Source of the DNA: Castellaniella sp049671645
GTDB lineage: Bacteria; Pseudomonadota; Gammaproteobacteria; Burkholderiales; Burkholderiaceae_B
Assembly (NCBI RefSeq): GCF_049671645.1
Contig: NZ_JBATVG010000014.1
Span: 248,001 to 312,000, forward strand
DNA length: 64,000 bases
Reading direction: 5' to 3'
Part shown: positions 25,893 to 36,100 of the stretch, piece after piece
Position numbering within the stretch: position 1 is the stretch's first letter
Layout of the letters: every line of letters starts with the position of its first letter
The notes under the pieces: generated by a model
What the model was told of the DNA's origin: nothing
Databases searched by the model: none
The model's input: only the letters and a program-made list of their open reading frames with translations
Program-made: the position numbers and the translations under genes

Positions 25893-26975
25893 TCAGACCA
25901 GCGCTTTGCCGTTGCGCACGAAAGGCGGGCGCACGATTTCGGCCGGCAGCCATTTGCCGCGGATCTCGACCTCGGCGCGATCGCCCGGCGCGGACCCCAC
26001 GGGCACGCGGGCCAGGCCGATGGAAAAGCCCAGCGTCGGCGCCATGGTGCCGCTGGTCAGTTCGCCTTCGCCCTGCGGCGTGCGCACTTTCATGTGGCCG
26101 CGCATGATGCCGCGTTCCAGCAGCTTCAGGCCGACCAGCTCGCGGGCCTTCGACGCAGCTTCCAGGGCGGCGCGGCCGATGAAGTCGCGCGATTCGTCCT
26201 TGAAGGACACAGTCCAGGACAGGCCTGATTCCAGGGGGTGGACGGTTTCGTCCATGTCCTGGCCATACAGGTTCATGCCGGCTTCCAGGCGCAGCGTGTC
26301 GCGCGCGCCCAGGCCGCAGGGATGGACGCCGGCGGCCGCCAGCGCATCCCAGAAGGCCTTCACGGCCGTGGCGGGCAGCACGATTTCAAATCCGTCTTCG
26401 CCGGTGTAGCCGGTGCGGGCGACCAGGGTGTTTTCGTCCACCAGGGTGCCGTTGAAAGGCTTGAGTTCCTGGGTGGCCGCCTGCCATTCGGGGTGGATGG
26501 CCCAGACGGTGTCGCGGGCTTTGGGGCCCTGCACGGCCACCATGGCCAGATCGCGCCGGGGCGTGATCGTGACGCCGAAGGGTTCTGCCTGCTGGCGCAT
26601 CCAGGCGACGTCCTTGTCGGCCGTGCCGGCGTTGACGACGATGCGCCAGCGGTCGGAAGCGAAGAAATAGACGATCAGGTCATCGATGACGCCGCCATCG
26701 GGGCGCAGCATGCAGGAATACAGGGCCTTGCCGGGCACGCCGGCGATCTTGGCGACGTCGTTGGCCAGCAGGTGGCGCAGGAAGTCGGGGGCCGATGCGC
26801 CCGCGACGTCGACGTTGAGCATATGCGAAACATCGAACATGCCCACGGACTGGCGCACGGCATGGTGCTCTTCCAGTTGGGATCCATAGGCCAGGGGCAT
26901 GTCCCAGCCGCCGAAATCAACGATTTTCGCGCCCAGGGCGACATGGGTATCAAAGAGGGGAGTCTGCGCAGACAT
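25893..26975 (-). CDS. gcvT: Aminomethyltransferase GcvT
   Basis: Releases ammonia from the H-protein-bound aminomethyl group and makes 5,10-methylene-tetrahydrofolate. The 360-residue protein has TPLFDTHVALGAKIVDFGGWDMPL, MFDVSHMLNVDV, the folate-binding region GYTGEDGFEIVLP, DTLRLEAGMNLYGQDMDE and a C-terminal OB-like domain (VRTPQGEGELTSGTM...GFSIGLARV). The ATG at 26975 has GGAG 7 nt upstream; an ATG at 26993 would precede that site. It is the first gene after the riboswitch leader. Confidence 0.97.
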   Translation of the reverse strand: MSAQTPLFDTHVALGAKIVDFGGWDMPLAYGSQLEEHHAVRQSVGMFDVSHMLNVDVAGASAPDFLRHLLANDVAKIAGVPGKALYSCMLRPDGGVIDDLIVYFFASDRWRIVVNAGTADKDVAWMRQQAEPFGVTITPRRDLAMVAVQGPKARDTVWAIHPEWQAATQELKPFNGTLVDENTLVARTGYTGEDGFEIVLPATAVKAFWDALAAAGVHPCGLGARDTLRLEAGMNLYGQDMDETVHPLESGLSWTVSFKDESRDFIGRAALEAASKARELVGLKLLERGIMRGHMKVRTPQGEGELTSGTMAPTLGFSIGLARVPVGSAPGDRAEVEIRGKWLPAEIVRPPFVRNGKALV

Positions 26976-27020
26976 GGGAGGGCTCCAAAACAATAGGGCG
27001 GCACGCGTGCCGGCAGCGCC

Positions 27021-27216
27021 CTTCTGTCCTTTTGCCTGAGAGTTGCCCCACAGCGCGGGGGTTCACCTTCGGCGCCCGCGCCCGCTGAACGGGGGCGGAT
27101 CTCTCCAGAATGCTGCGATGCACGTGCGGCATCATGCGGATGGTACGGGGTGCCTGAGCGATTCTGGGCGAATTGCGCCTTCGGCGGCCGCCTGGAATAC
27201 CGGCGGCGCTCTCCCA
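27021..27216 (-). promoter_or_regulatory. Tandem glycine riboswitch (gcvT motif)
   Basis: Read on the minus strand there are two aptamers. The first runs from about 27216 to 27150 and begins with GGGAGAG, contains CGCCGAAGGCGCAA, and ends CGCTCAGGCA. The second runs from about 27106 to 27021 and begins with GGAGAG, contains GCGCCGAAGGTG, and ends AACTCTCAGGCAAAAGGACAG. These conserved blocks are the hallmark of glycine riboswitches. The element lies 45 nt upstream of gcvT, where glycine binding would switch on the cleavage operon. Confidence 0.92.
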
Positions 27217-27242
27217 CCCGCATCGGGTGACAGCAAGGGCAA

Positions 27243-27272
27243 AATATACCCTGAAATGCCCTGGTTCAACAA
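27243..27272 (-). promoter_or_regulatory. Candidate promoter of the gcvTHP operon
   Basis: On the minus strand TTGTTG (27267-27272) and TATATT (27243-27248) are 18 nt apart, placing the transcript start about 20 nt before the first riboswitch aptamer. Confidence 0.5.
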
Positions 27273-27345
27273 TCGGCGCGATGCCGGGTCTGCAAGCGCC
27301 CCTGCCGATCCTGCTCCGAACCGTCGTCCCGCCTTCGAAGGGGGC

Positions 27346-28569
27346 TCAGATGTAGCCCTGCTCGCGCCAGCGGCCCCGCGTGTCCGCATCCACGCCCAGG
27401 CGGTCCAGGATGGCGTCGGTATGCTGGCCCAGGGCCGGCGCCGGCGCATCGATGCCGCCCGGGGTCGCCGAGAGTTTCGGCACGATGCCCGGCACCTGAC
27501 AGGGGGTGCCGTCGGGCAGAGGCTGGTCCAGGATCATGTCGCGGGCGCGGTAATGCGGGTCGCCGGCGATGTCGGCGATGTCATAGATGCGCCCGGCGGG
27601 AATGCGGGCGGCGTTCAGGATCTCCAGGACCTCGTCCTGGCTGCGGGCAGCGGCCCAATCGCCGATGGCGCCATCGATGCGCGCGACCTGCGCCACCCGG
27701 CCGGGGTTGTGGGCCAGATCCGGGTCGTCGCCCAGGTCGCCGCGGCCGATGGCCTGCATCAGGCGGCGAAAAATGCTGTCGCCGTTGCCGGCGATCAACA
27801 CGTAGCCGTCCCGGCAGGCATAGGCGTTGCTGGGCGCGATGCCCGGCAGGCTGCTGCCGGCGGGCTGCCGGATCTCGTCGAAGACCGCGTATTCGGGCAG
27901 CAGGCTTTCCATCATGTTGAACACGGATTCGTACAGGGCGACGTCGATCATCTGGCCGGCGCCGTGCCGGTCCCTCGCCCGCAAGGCCAGCAAAACGCCG
28001 ATGACGCCATGCAGGGCCGACAGGGAATCGCCGATGGACACGCCCACGCGCACCGGCGCGCGGCCGGGCTCGCCGCTTAAGTGCCGCAAGCCGCCCATGG
28101 CCTCGGCCACCACGCCGAAACCGGGGCGGTCCCGGTATGGGCCGGTCTGGCCATAGCCCGATACCCGCAGCATGATCAGGCGGGGATTCAGCGCGCGCAG
28201 GTCGTCCCAGCCCAGGCCCCAGGATTCCAGGGTGCCGGGCTTGAAGTTTTCCACCACCACATCGCATTCCGCCACCAGGCGGCGCACCAGATCCTGGATT
28301 TCCGGCTGACGCAGATCCAGCGTGACGGACTGCTTGTTGCGCGATTGCACCTGCCACCAGACGGACGTGCCCTGATGCAGCAGCCGCCAGTTGCGCAAGG
28401 GGTCGCCCTGTCCCGGCGGCTCGATCTTGATGATTTCCGCCCCGAATTCGCCCAGGATCTTGGTCGCGAAGGGACCGGCGATCAGTTGACCCATTTCCAG
28501 CACCCGGATGCCGTCCAGGGGTTTCGTCCCCTTCGGAAAGAAGGGCAGCGCATCGGGGCTCGTCGTCAT
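27346..28569 (-). CDS. CaiB/BaiF class III CoA-transferase
   Basis: Cytoplasmic enzyme moving CoA between carboxylic acids, with an interlocked dimer fold. The 407-residue protein has the family opening PLDGIRVLEMGQLIAGPFATKILGEFGAEIIKIE in parts, NKQSVTLDLRQPE, VVVENFKPGTLESWGLG, and the catalytic Asp181 in VSIGDSLSALHG. AGQMIDVALYESVF and a C-terminal ARIPAGRIYDIADI segment also fit. It lies between the HI0933-type flavoprotein and the gcv leader on the same strand but likely ends before the riboswitch promoter. No acyl-CoA pathway gene is adjacent, so acid specificity is unknown. Confidence 0.92.
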   Translation of the reverse strand: MTTSPDALPFFPKGTKPLDGIRVLEMGQLIAGPFATKILGEFGAEIIKIEPPGQGDPLRNWRLLHQGTSVWWQVQSRNKQSVTLDLRQPEIQDLVRRLVAECDVVVENFKPGTLESWGLGWDDLRALNPRLIMLRVSGYGQTGPYRDRPGFGVVAEAMGGLRHLSGEPGRAPVRVGVSIGDSLSALHGVIGVLLALRARDRHGAGQMIDVALYESVFNMMESLLPEYAVFDEIRQPAGSSLPGIAPSNAYACRDGYVLIAGNGDSIFRRLMQAIGRGDLGDDPDLAHNPGRVAQVARIDGAIGDWAAARSQDEVLEILNAARIPAGRIYDIADIAGDPHYRARDMILDQPLPDGTPCQVPGIVPKLSATPGGIDAPAPALGQHTDAILDRLGVDADTRGRWREQGYI

Positions 28570-28684
28570 GGTTATCCTCGGGTGGTGATCGGAATGATTC
28601 TATCCCCACGCGACGGCCTGCGCCGCGCGGGCCTCAGACCCGTACAACCTCTGTCTGCCGTTACCGGGCCGCCGGCCGCTGCGG

Positions 28685-30070
28685 TCAGGCCGCCTCCAGC
28701 GCCCGTCCGCAGGCTACTCCGGATGCCCAGGCCCACTGGAAGTTGTAGCCGCCCAGCCAGCCGGTGACGTCCACGGCTTCGCCGATGACGTGCAAGCCGG
28801 GACAGCGATGCGCCTGCAGGCTGCGCTGGTCCAATTCATCGGTATCCACCCCGCCGCGCATGACCTCGGCCTTCTTGTAGCCTGCCGTGCCGGTGGGCCA
28901 CAGGGTCCAGCCGTGGATCCCTTCGCCCAGGGCGCGCAGGCGGCGATCCGGCACGTCGGCCAGGCGCTGGCCGCCCAGGGCGGCTGGCGCGCCATGCTCC
29001 AGGGCGTGGCCGGCGGTTTCCGCCGCCGAGGCATCCGTAGCGCCGCCCCCCGCCAGCCAGGCTTCCGCCAGGCGGCGGGGCCAGATGCCGGACAAGGCCG
29101 TCAGCAGCGTCTGGCGGCTGCCTTGCTTGGCGGCCACCAGGGCGTCGCCCATGGCCTGCCCCGGCGCCAGGTCGATGCGGATCGGCTCGCCCGGCTGCCA
29201 ATAGCTGGAAATCTGCAAGATGCCGGGGCCGGACAGGCCTCGATGCGTGAACAGCAGGTCCTCGAGGAACTCGGCGCGGTCGCCCCCACGCCGGTGCTTG
29301 CGGCCCGCGCGGGCCGATCGACCTGCCGCGCGGCCACCCCCGGACGCCGAGGTGTGCGGGCCGTCCGATAGTCCTGGCGCGGCGCCTCCCTCTCCCGGAG
29401 CGCTTGGCTCGTGGGATAGACGCACTTCCAGGGCGACACCGGAAAGCGCCGCATAGGGCCGCCAATGCGCGGCATCGAAGGTCAGGGGCACCAGCGCCGG
29501 GCGCGGCTCGACGATCTTCAGGCCGAACTGGCGGGCGATCCGCAGGCTGAAGTCCGTGGCCCCCAGTTGCGGAATGGCCATGCCGCCGGTCGCCAGCACC
29601 AGTTGCGCGGCCCGGATCGGGCCGGCATCGGTGGACAGCACGAAATCATCGGTCTCGCGCAGCACGGACTGCACACGGCAGGGCATGCGCCAGGTCACGC
29701 CGCCGCTATCGCATTCCTGGCGCAGTACCCGGATGACGGATTCGCTGGAATCATCGCAAAACAGCTGCCCGCGATGCTTTTCATGCCAGGACACGCCATG
29801 CGCGCGCAGGAGATCCAGGAAATCCTGCGGCCCGTAAGCCCGCAGCGCCGAGCGGCAGAAATCCGGATTGCGCGACAGGAACTGGGCGGGGCCGGCGCCC
29901 AGGTTGGTGAAGTTGCAGCGCCCGCCGCCGGAAATGCGGATCTTTTCCGCCAGGCGTTCGGCGTGATCGATCAGCACCACGCGCAGGCCGCGCTGGCCGG
30001 CGACGGCGGCCGCCATCATGCCGGCCGCCCCTGCCCCGACGACCGCGACATCGAAGCGGGCGCGGGTCAC
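28685..30070 (-). CDS. HI0933/YhiN-type NAD(P)/FAD-dependent oxidoreductase
   Basis: Flavoprotein of the HI0933 family, sometimes annotated as aminoacetone oxidase-like; in vivo reaction unknown. The 461-residue protein has the dinucleotide fold DVAVVGAGAAGMMAAAVAG (8-26), the RISGGGRCNFTN signature (46-57), LVLATGGMAIPQLGATDFSL, LLFTHRGLSGPGILQISSYW and a C-terminal GYKKAEVMRGGVDTDEL...YNFQWAWASG. Between about residues 221 and 265 it carries a Gly/Ser/Arg-rich insert absent from ordinary members, which explains the extra length. The reading frame is intact across it. It follows the decarboxylase gene by 59 bp. Confidence 0.92.
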   Translation of the reverse strand: MTRARFDVAVVGAGAAGMMAAAVAGQRGLRVVLIDHAERLAEKIRISGGGRCNFTNLGAGPAQFLSRNPDFCRSALRAYGPQDFLDLLRAHGVSWHEKHRGQLFCDDSSESVIRVLRQECDSGGVTWRMPCRVQSVLRETDDFVLSTDAGPIRAAQLVLATGGMAIPQLGATDFSLRIARQFGLKIVEPRPALVPLTFDAAHWRPYAALSGVALEVRLSHEPSAPGEGGAAPGLSDGPHTSASGGGRAAGRSARAGRKHRRGGDRAEFLEDLLFTHRGLSGPGILQISSYWQPGEPIRIDLAPGQAMGDALVAAKQGSRQTLLTALSGIWPRRLAEAWLAGGGATDASAAETAGHALEHGAPAALGGQRLADVPDRRLRALGEGIHGWTLWPTGTAGYKKAEVMRGGVDTDELDQRSLQAHRCPGLHVIGEAVDVTGWLGGYNFQWAWASGVACGRALEAA

Positions 30071-30129
30071 GCGGCCACCCCGCCCGTCATGGCGCGAAAT
30101 TCACGCACACGGATCAAGACGGCGGGACA

Positions 30130-32394
30130 TCAGGGCGTCTCGTGGATGCAATCCACGTAATAGTGGCGCTGACCGTGGTCATCGGTTTCGTAGGCCAGGC
30201 CGTGCACGTCGGTCTCGAAGCCCGGGAACTGCTGATTGAATTCCTGGGTGAATTTCAGGTAATCGACGATATCGCGGTTGAAGCGTTCGCCCGGAATCAG
30301 CAGGGGGATGCCCGGCGGATACGGGGTCAGCAACACGCCGGTGACGCGGCCTTCGAGCTGTTCCACCGGCACGCGCTCGACCTCGCGGTGCGCCATCCGG
30401 GCGTAGGCGTCGGCCGGGCGCATGGCGGGCACCATGTCGCTGAGATACACGCGCGTGGTCAGGCGGGCGAAGTCGTAGTGGCGATAGGCCTCGTGGATTT
30501 CCTGGCACAGGTCACGCAGGCCCATGCGCTCGTAGCGCTTGTGCGCCCGGTTGAATTCGGGCAGCACGCGCCACAAGGGCTGATTGCGGTCGTAGTCGTC
30601 CTTGAACTGCTGCAAGGCCGTCAGCAGGGTGTTCCAGCGGCCTTTCGTGATGCCGATGGTGAACAGGATGAAAAACGAGTACAGGCCGGTCTTTTCGACC
30701 ACCACGCCATGCTCGACCAGATACCGCGACACCAGGGCCGCCGGAATGCCGGTGTCGGCAAACGTGCCGGAAATGTCCAGCCCCGGCGTGACCACCGTGG
30801 CCTTGATCGGGTCCAGCATATTGAAGCCATCGGCCAGATCGCCAAAGCCATGCCACTCGTCGCCCGAACCCAGCAGCCAGTCCTCGCGGTTGCCGATGCC
30901 TTCGGCCACCAGCCGGTTGGGGCCCCAGACCTTGAACCACCAGTCGTTCTTGCCGAATTCGGATTCGACCTTGCGCATGGCGCGGCGGAAATCCAGGGCC
31001 TCGCGGATGGATTCCTCGACCAGAGCGGTGCCGCCGGGCGGTTCCATCATGGCCGCCGCCACGTCGCAGGACGCGATGATGGCGTACTGCGGCGAGGTGG
31101 ACGTGTGCATCAGGAAGGCTTCGTTGAAGATGTTGCGATCCAGCTTCCGGGTTTCGGAATCCTGCACCACGATCTGCGACGCCTGCGACAGCCCCGCCAG
31201 CAGTTTGTGCGTGGAATGGGTCGCATAGACCATGGTGTCGTGGCTGCGCGGCCGATTGGGCCCGATGGCGTGCATGTCTTCGTAGAACTCATGGAACGCC
31301 GCGTGTGGCAGCCAGGCCTCGTCGAAATGCAGGGTGTCGATTTCCGACCCTAGTTTTTCCTTGATCATCTCCACGTTGTAGATGACGCCGTCGTAGGTGC
31401 TTTGCGTCAGCGACAGGATGCGCGGGCGCTTGTTGACGGCTTCGCGGGCGAAAGGATTGGCCTCGATCTTCTTGCGGATGTTCTCGGGGTCGAACTCTTC
31501 CAGGGGAATCGGCCCGATGATGCCCAGGTGATTGCGCGTGGGGCGCAGGAACACGGGGATGGCGCCCGTCATGGTGATGGCGTGCAGGATCGATTTGTGG
31601 CAATTGCGATCCACCACCACGACGTCGCCCGCCGCCACGTTGGCGTGCCAGACGATCTTGTTGGACGTGGACGTGCCGTTGGTGACGAAGAAGCAGTGGT
31701 CCGCATGGAAGATGCGGGCGGCGTTGCGTTCGGATTCGGCCACCGGCCCGGTGTGGTCCAGCAGCTGGCCCAGTTCATCCACGGCATTGCAGACGTCGGC
31801 GCGCAGCATGTTTTCGCCGAAGAACTGGTGGAACATCTGCCCGACGGGGCTTTTCAGGAAGGCCACGCCCCCCGAATGCCCCGGGCAATGCCAGGAATAC
31901 GACCCATCGGACGCGTAATCCAGCAGTTCGCGGAAAAACGGCGGCGCAAGGCTGTCCAGGTAGGCCCGGGCCTCGCGGATGATGTGACGCGCCACGAATT
32001 CGGGCGTGTCCTCGAACATGTGGATGAACCCATGCAGTTCGCGCAGGATGTCGTTGGGGATGTGCTGCGAGGTGCGCGTTTCGCCATACAGGTAGATGGG
32101 GATGTCTTCGTTGCGAAAACGCAGTTCGCCGATGAAGGTGCGCAGGTTCTTGATCGCATTAGCCACGTCCTCGGGGGAATCCTCGTCGAATTCCTCGTCG
32201 TCGATGGACAGGATGAAGGCGCTGGCGCGGCTTTGCTGCTGCGCGAAGGAACTGAGGTCGCCGTAACTGGTGACGCCGAGGACTTCGACCCCCTCGGCCT
32301 CGATGGCCGAGGCCAACGCGCGGATGCCGAAGCCCGATGCGTTCTCGGAGCGATAGTCTTCGTCGATGATGACGATGGGAAAGCGGAATTTCAT
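30130..32394 (-). CDS. Orn/Lys/Arg decarboxylase, class I (large form)
   Basis: PLP-dependent amino acid decarboxylase producing a diamine (cadaverine, putrescine or agmatine) from lysine, ornithine or arginine. The 754-residue protein has the three-part architecture: N-terminal receiver-like wing (FPIVIIDEDYRSENASGFG), the PLP domain with SWHCPGHSGG, VTNGTSTSNK, HFDEAWLPHAAFHEFY and the Schiff-base Lys397 in STHKLLAGLSQAS, and the C-terminal domain with TPYPPGIPLLIPGERF. The start at 32394 (MKFRFPIVII) is preferred over 32403. Which amino acid it uses cannot be settled here. Single constitutive copies like this are widespread in Burkholderiales. Confidence 0.94.
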   Translation of the reverse strand: MKFRFPIVIIDEDYRSENASGFGIRALASAIEAEGVEVLGVTSYGDLSSFAQQQSRASAFILSIDDEEFDEDSPEDVANAIKNLRTFIGELRFRNEDIPIYLYGETRTSQHIPNDILRELHGFIHMFEDTPEFVARHIIREARAYLDSLAPPFFRELLDYASDGSYSWHCPGHSGGVAFLKSPVGQMFHQFFGENMLRADVCNAVDELGQLLDHTGPVAESERNAARIFHADHCFFVTNGTSTSNKIVWHANVAAGDVVVVDRNCHKSILHAITMTGAIPVFLRPTRNHLGIIGPIPLEEFDPENIRKKIEANPFAREAVNKRPRILSLTQSTYDGVIYNVEMIKEKLGSEIDTLHFDEAWLPHAAFHEFYEDMHAIGPNRPRSHDTMVYATHSTHKLLAGLSQASQIVVQDSETRKLDRNIFNEAFLMHTSTSPQYAIIASCDVAAAMMEPPGGTALVEESIREALDFRRAMRKVESEFGKNDWWFKVWGPNRLVAEGIGNREDWLLGSGDEWHGFGDLADGFNMLDPIKATVVTPGLDISGTFADTGIPAALVSRYLVEHGVVVEKTGLYSFFILFTIGITKGRWNTLLTALQQFKDDYDRNQPLWRVLPEFNRAHKRYERMGLRDLCQEIHEAYRHYDFARLTTRVYLSDMVPAMRPADAYARMAHREVERVPVEQLEGRVTGVLLTPYPPGIPLLIPGERFNRDIVDYLKFTQEFNQQFPGFETDVHGLAYETDDHGQRHYYVDCIHETP

Positions 32395-32431
32395 GGCGAT
32401 CACCGTAAGGACCGCCTGCGCGGCCCGATAT

Positions 32432-32457
32432 GCCCCCGTCCTGCCCAGGACCGGGGC
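32432..32457. terminator. Hairpin between dcd and the decarboxylase
   Basis: GCCCC-c-GTCCTG (32432-32443) pairs with CAGGAC-c-GGGGC (32446-32457), one mismatch, with a tight loop. It lies 16 nt past the dcd stop. On the minus strand it lacks a T tract, so it may be an attenuator or RNA-stabilising structure rather than a strong terminator. Confidence 0.4.
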
Positions 32458-32473
32458 TTTCAGCGTTTGGAAA

Positions 32474-33037
32474 TCAGGTGCGCGGCAGCGTCACCCCGTG
32501 TTGCCCCTGATACTTGCCGCCCCGGTCGGCATACGAGGTCTCGCAGACCTCGTCGCTTTCGAAGAACAGCATCTGGGCGCAGCCCTCGCCGGCGTAGATC
32601 TTGGCCGGCAGCGGCGTGGTATTGGAAAATTCCAGCGTCACGTGGCCTTCCCATTCGGGTTCCAGCGGCGTGACGTTGACGATGATGCCGCAACGGGCAT
32701 AGGTGCTTTTGCCCAGGCAGACCGTCAGCACCGTGCGCGGAATGCGGAAATATTCCACCGTGCGGGCCAGCGCGAACGAATTGGGAGGGATGATGCAGAC
32801 ATCGCCCTCGAAATCCACGAAAGAACGTTCATCGAAGGCCTTGGGGTCCACAATCGACGAATTGATGTTCGTGAAGATCTTGAATTCACGGGCGCAGCGC
32901 ACGTCGTAGCCATAGCTGCTGGTGCCATAGCTGACGATCTTCTGGCCGTTGATCGCGCGCACCTGCCCGGGTTCGAAAGGATCGATCATCCCGGCCTGCG
33001 CCGCGCCGCGGATCCAGCGGTCGTTCTTGATGCTCAT
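32474..33037 (-). CDS. dcd: dCTP deaminase
   Basis: Deaminates dCTP to dUTP for dTMP synthesis. The 187-residue trimeric-type enzyme has IKNDRWIRGAAQAGMIDPF, the YGYDVRCAREFKIF segment, PPNSFALARTVEYFRIPR, the catalytic CLGKSTYARCGI region and PLEPEWEGHVTLEFSNTTPLPAKIYAGEGCAQ in parts. The ATG at 33037 follows GAGGGTGTCC. It precedes the decarboxylase on the same strand with an intervening hairpin. Confidence 0.96.
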   Translation of the reverse strand: MSIKNDRWIRGAAQAGMIDPFEPGQVRAINGQKIVSYGTSSYGYDVRCAREFKIFTNINSSIVDPKAFDERSFVDFEGDVCIIPPNSFALARTVEYFRIPRTVLTVCLGKSTYARCGIIVNVTPLEPEWEGHVTLEFSNTTPLPAKIYAGEGCAQMLFFESDEVCETSYADRGGKYQGQHGVTLPRT

Positions 33038-33113
33038 GGACACCCTCAATTCAATATTGCCGTATTTTAAGAGAAAACCCCGGCCCGTCGACCCCTGGCC
33101 CGCCGGAGCGGAT

Positions 33114-36100
33114 TCAATCCATCGAAAACCATCGGTAGACCAGCGCCAGGCCGCTGACCGTGCCGGCCGTCATCTCGGCCCGCAGGCCCCGCATCAGGCG
33201 GTAGCTCAGGCGCGCGACCGTGCCGGTCTGCGCCAGGGCCTGCTCCAGGCTGACGGTCAGATCCTTGCTGAGCGTCTTGCTGGCCATGACGAAACGCTGT
33301 TCGATGGGGCTGGCCCCGCTGTCCAGGCCGCTGACGACGCTTTCCACTGGCAGGATGCTGCCGGTGCTGCCCAGTTCCCCCGAGCGCATGCTCAGCTCAT
33401 CCAGGCCGAAGCGTTTGTAAAAAGGCTCGCCGCCCGACAGGAAGGAGCTGCCCACCGAGAACAGCAGCGACATGTCGCCGCCGGCATCGTCGGGTCCGTG
33501 CCCCAGCAGCAGCCAGGTCAGTTTCTCGGTTTCGCTGACGTCGGGAACCGACACCAGATCGATGCGCGGCCGCCGCGCGGTCCCGGCCACCTGCACGCCG
33601 GCCTGCACGGCAACGTCGGTGCGCAGGGCCTGGATGTCCAGCACGGGATTGCCGATGTCGCCCTGGAACGTCACGGTGCCCCGGCGCAGCTGCAGGTGCT
33701 GGCCATAGGCGTCGATGGCCCCGCCCCGGGTGCGCAGCGCGCCCAGCGCCGTCAGCTTGCCCTGATTCAAATGCAGGTTCAGGCTGCCCACCAGGCCGGA
33801 ATCCAGGCCGTATCCGGTCAGATAGAAGCGCGGCCCCAGGTCGATGGTCAGATCGGCCCGCATATCCAGCGGCGCGCCCTGTTCCGGGGCCGGCGCTTTC
33901 TCGCCGGGCTTGAGCACCACCACGTCGCTGTCCAGCGCCGGGATATTGTTCAGCATGTCCAGATCGAACCAGCCGGCGTCCGCCACGATCTTGCCGCTCA
34001 AGTCGATGCGCGGCAGGCTGGCGTCGATCCGCACGTCGCCCGTGATCATGGCATAGCGGTCGGAACGCTGCAAAATGGGGTAGCGGGAAAAGGCGATCCG
34101 CACCTGTCCGGCATCCCCGCTCAGATCCCATTGCCCGGATACGTCCAGTTGCCCGTTCTGCGCGTCCGGGTTCTCGGCCACCCAGGTCGCCGTGCGCCAT
34201 TCTTTGGGGGCGACCCGGCGCACCGCCGGAAACCGCAGGTGATCCAGCACCAGCCGCATGCCGTCAAAATGCGCTTGCAAGGTACCGTCCAGCAGCCGCA
34301 CCCCCTGATCCGCGATCAGCAGCCGCATGTCCTGGCCCTGCAGGGGACCGCTCAGGACCCAGCCGCCCTGCGCCAGGCTGCGGCCGGTGATGTCGGCATG
34401 AATGGTGCCGCCGACCTCCATCGCCCCGCCCAGCAGCAGGTTCACCCAGGCCAGGTCTTCGGATTCAGCCTGCAGGCGGATGTGCTTTTCGTCCTGGGGC
34501 CGGATGCCCAGCCGCCCGCCCGGCGTGGCATGCAGCGGCGTGTCGGCCCGCAAGCGCATCCGGCCCATGTCGCGGGTATCGATCTGCAGGTCCAGCGCGG
34601 CGCGGCTGGCCGCGGGGGACGTCGGACGGATGGCCACATCCAGTTTCGCCGTTTCCAGCCCCAGCTGGATGGGGACGTCGCCCGGCACGATCAGATCGCC
34701 ATCGGTGCGCGCCAGGTGGATGTCGCCCTGCAGCGCGCCCGCGAATTTCAGATGCCAGTCCAGGGCCAATTGCAGGCGGCTGCGCCGCGCCTGTTCGGAC
34801 AAGGCGGTCCGCACGCCGCCCAGCCGGGAATCGGCCTTGCCCAACCAGGCCTGCACCTGGGTGATGCGCTCGGGTGTGATGACCAGGGGATCGATCCGGC
34901 CCCGGGTCTCCCACTGTCCGGGCTCGCCCGAGGACGCCTGATGCTGGACCTGCAAGAGCGGTTGGCCGTCCAGCAGCAGTTCCAGCCCCGCGCGGCCCAC
35001 CCGCCATTGACCGGCGGGACCCAGGGCCAGATCCACCGGACCCTGGCTGCGCGCCTCGACGCCCGCATGCCGCACCTGCAGCGTTGACAGGCGACCCTGC
35101 CACCCGTTTTCCGGCGACCAGCCGCCTTCCAGCGCCAGCCGCGCATCCAGCGGCGACCGTCCCGGGATGCCGGCCTGGGAATTGGGCGGCGTGTAATGGC
35201 CTTCCACGGTCAGGCGATGCCGGTCCAGAGAGCCGTCCGTGTTCAGCTTCAATTCGGCGCCGCCAGGGATGCCCGGCCACACGGCAGCCAGGGCCGGCAA
35301 CAGGGCCTGCGCCGACAGTCGCGTCTGGCTGGCGGACACATCGCCGGCCAGACGCACGCGGTCCGGCCCCAGATCCAGCGCCACGTCCACGCCTTCCGCT
35401 CGGATGCCCGGCAGATCCAGCGGCGAGGCCCCCGCGACATCCAGCAAGGGCCCCTGGGCCCGAGCCAGGCGGGCGACGCGTGCGTGGCCGCCCAGCGCCT
35501 GGCCGTTCCAGCGGCTGGCGGGGTCGATCTGCAACGTCAGCCCCAGATTCTGCACCTGCTGCCCAGGCGTCAATTGCAGCTGCAAAGCGCCGCTCAGGTC
35601 CAACCGGGTCGCGCCCAGTTCACGGGGCAGCCAAGGCGTCAGGATCAGACCCCGCGCGCTCAACGCGGCCTGCACGGGGCGCAGGCCATCCGCCCCGGGC
35701 TGCCCAGGCTGCACGCTTGCCTCCAAACCGGCCTGCCCCGGCAACGTCAGCGCCACCCGGGTCTGGCCCAACGGGAAGGCCTGTGTGGGGAAGACCTCGG
35801 CATCGGCCTGCAGGGTGGCGCCTTCGCCTTGCCCCCGCGCCTGCAGATGAAAGGCGTCGAGCGTCCCGGCCACGCGCACATCCAGGTCCACCCGGCACGG
35901 CGGGCCGTCGGGCGCTTCCGCCGATGCCCCGCGGGTGCCTTGCGTCGGGACCGGCCCTTGCAGCAGGTGTTTGAAGCAGACCGGCGACTGCGGGCTGCGG
36001 TCCTGCGCCGAGCCTTGCAGATTCAATTCGAAAGGCCAGGGGGCGGCCAGGCCGCGCACGGCCAGATTGCCGTTGACCGACAGCAGGGTGTCGCCATGCG

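Larger units (their letters stand above)
27000..27345. other. Leader region of the gcv operon
   Basis: No gene is present. The stretch holds the tandem glycine riboswitch (27021-27216) and a candidate promoter (27243-27272). From 27273 to the CoA-transferase stop at 27346 I see nothing else. Confidence 0.7.

Noticed and set aside
29276..29410. Possible frameshift in the flavoprotein gene
   Set aside because: Family motifs on both sides are in the same frame, so the low-complexity stretch is an in-frame insertion.
32949..35087. Long plus-strand frame antisense to tamB
   Set aside because: tamB has a clear N-terminal anchor and DUF490 domain; the antisense product is compositionally biased with no recognisable domain.
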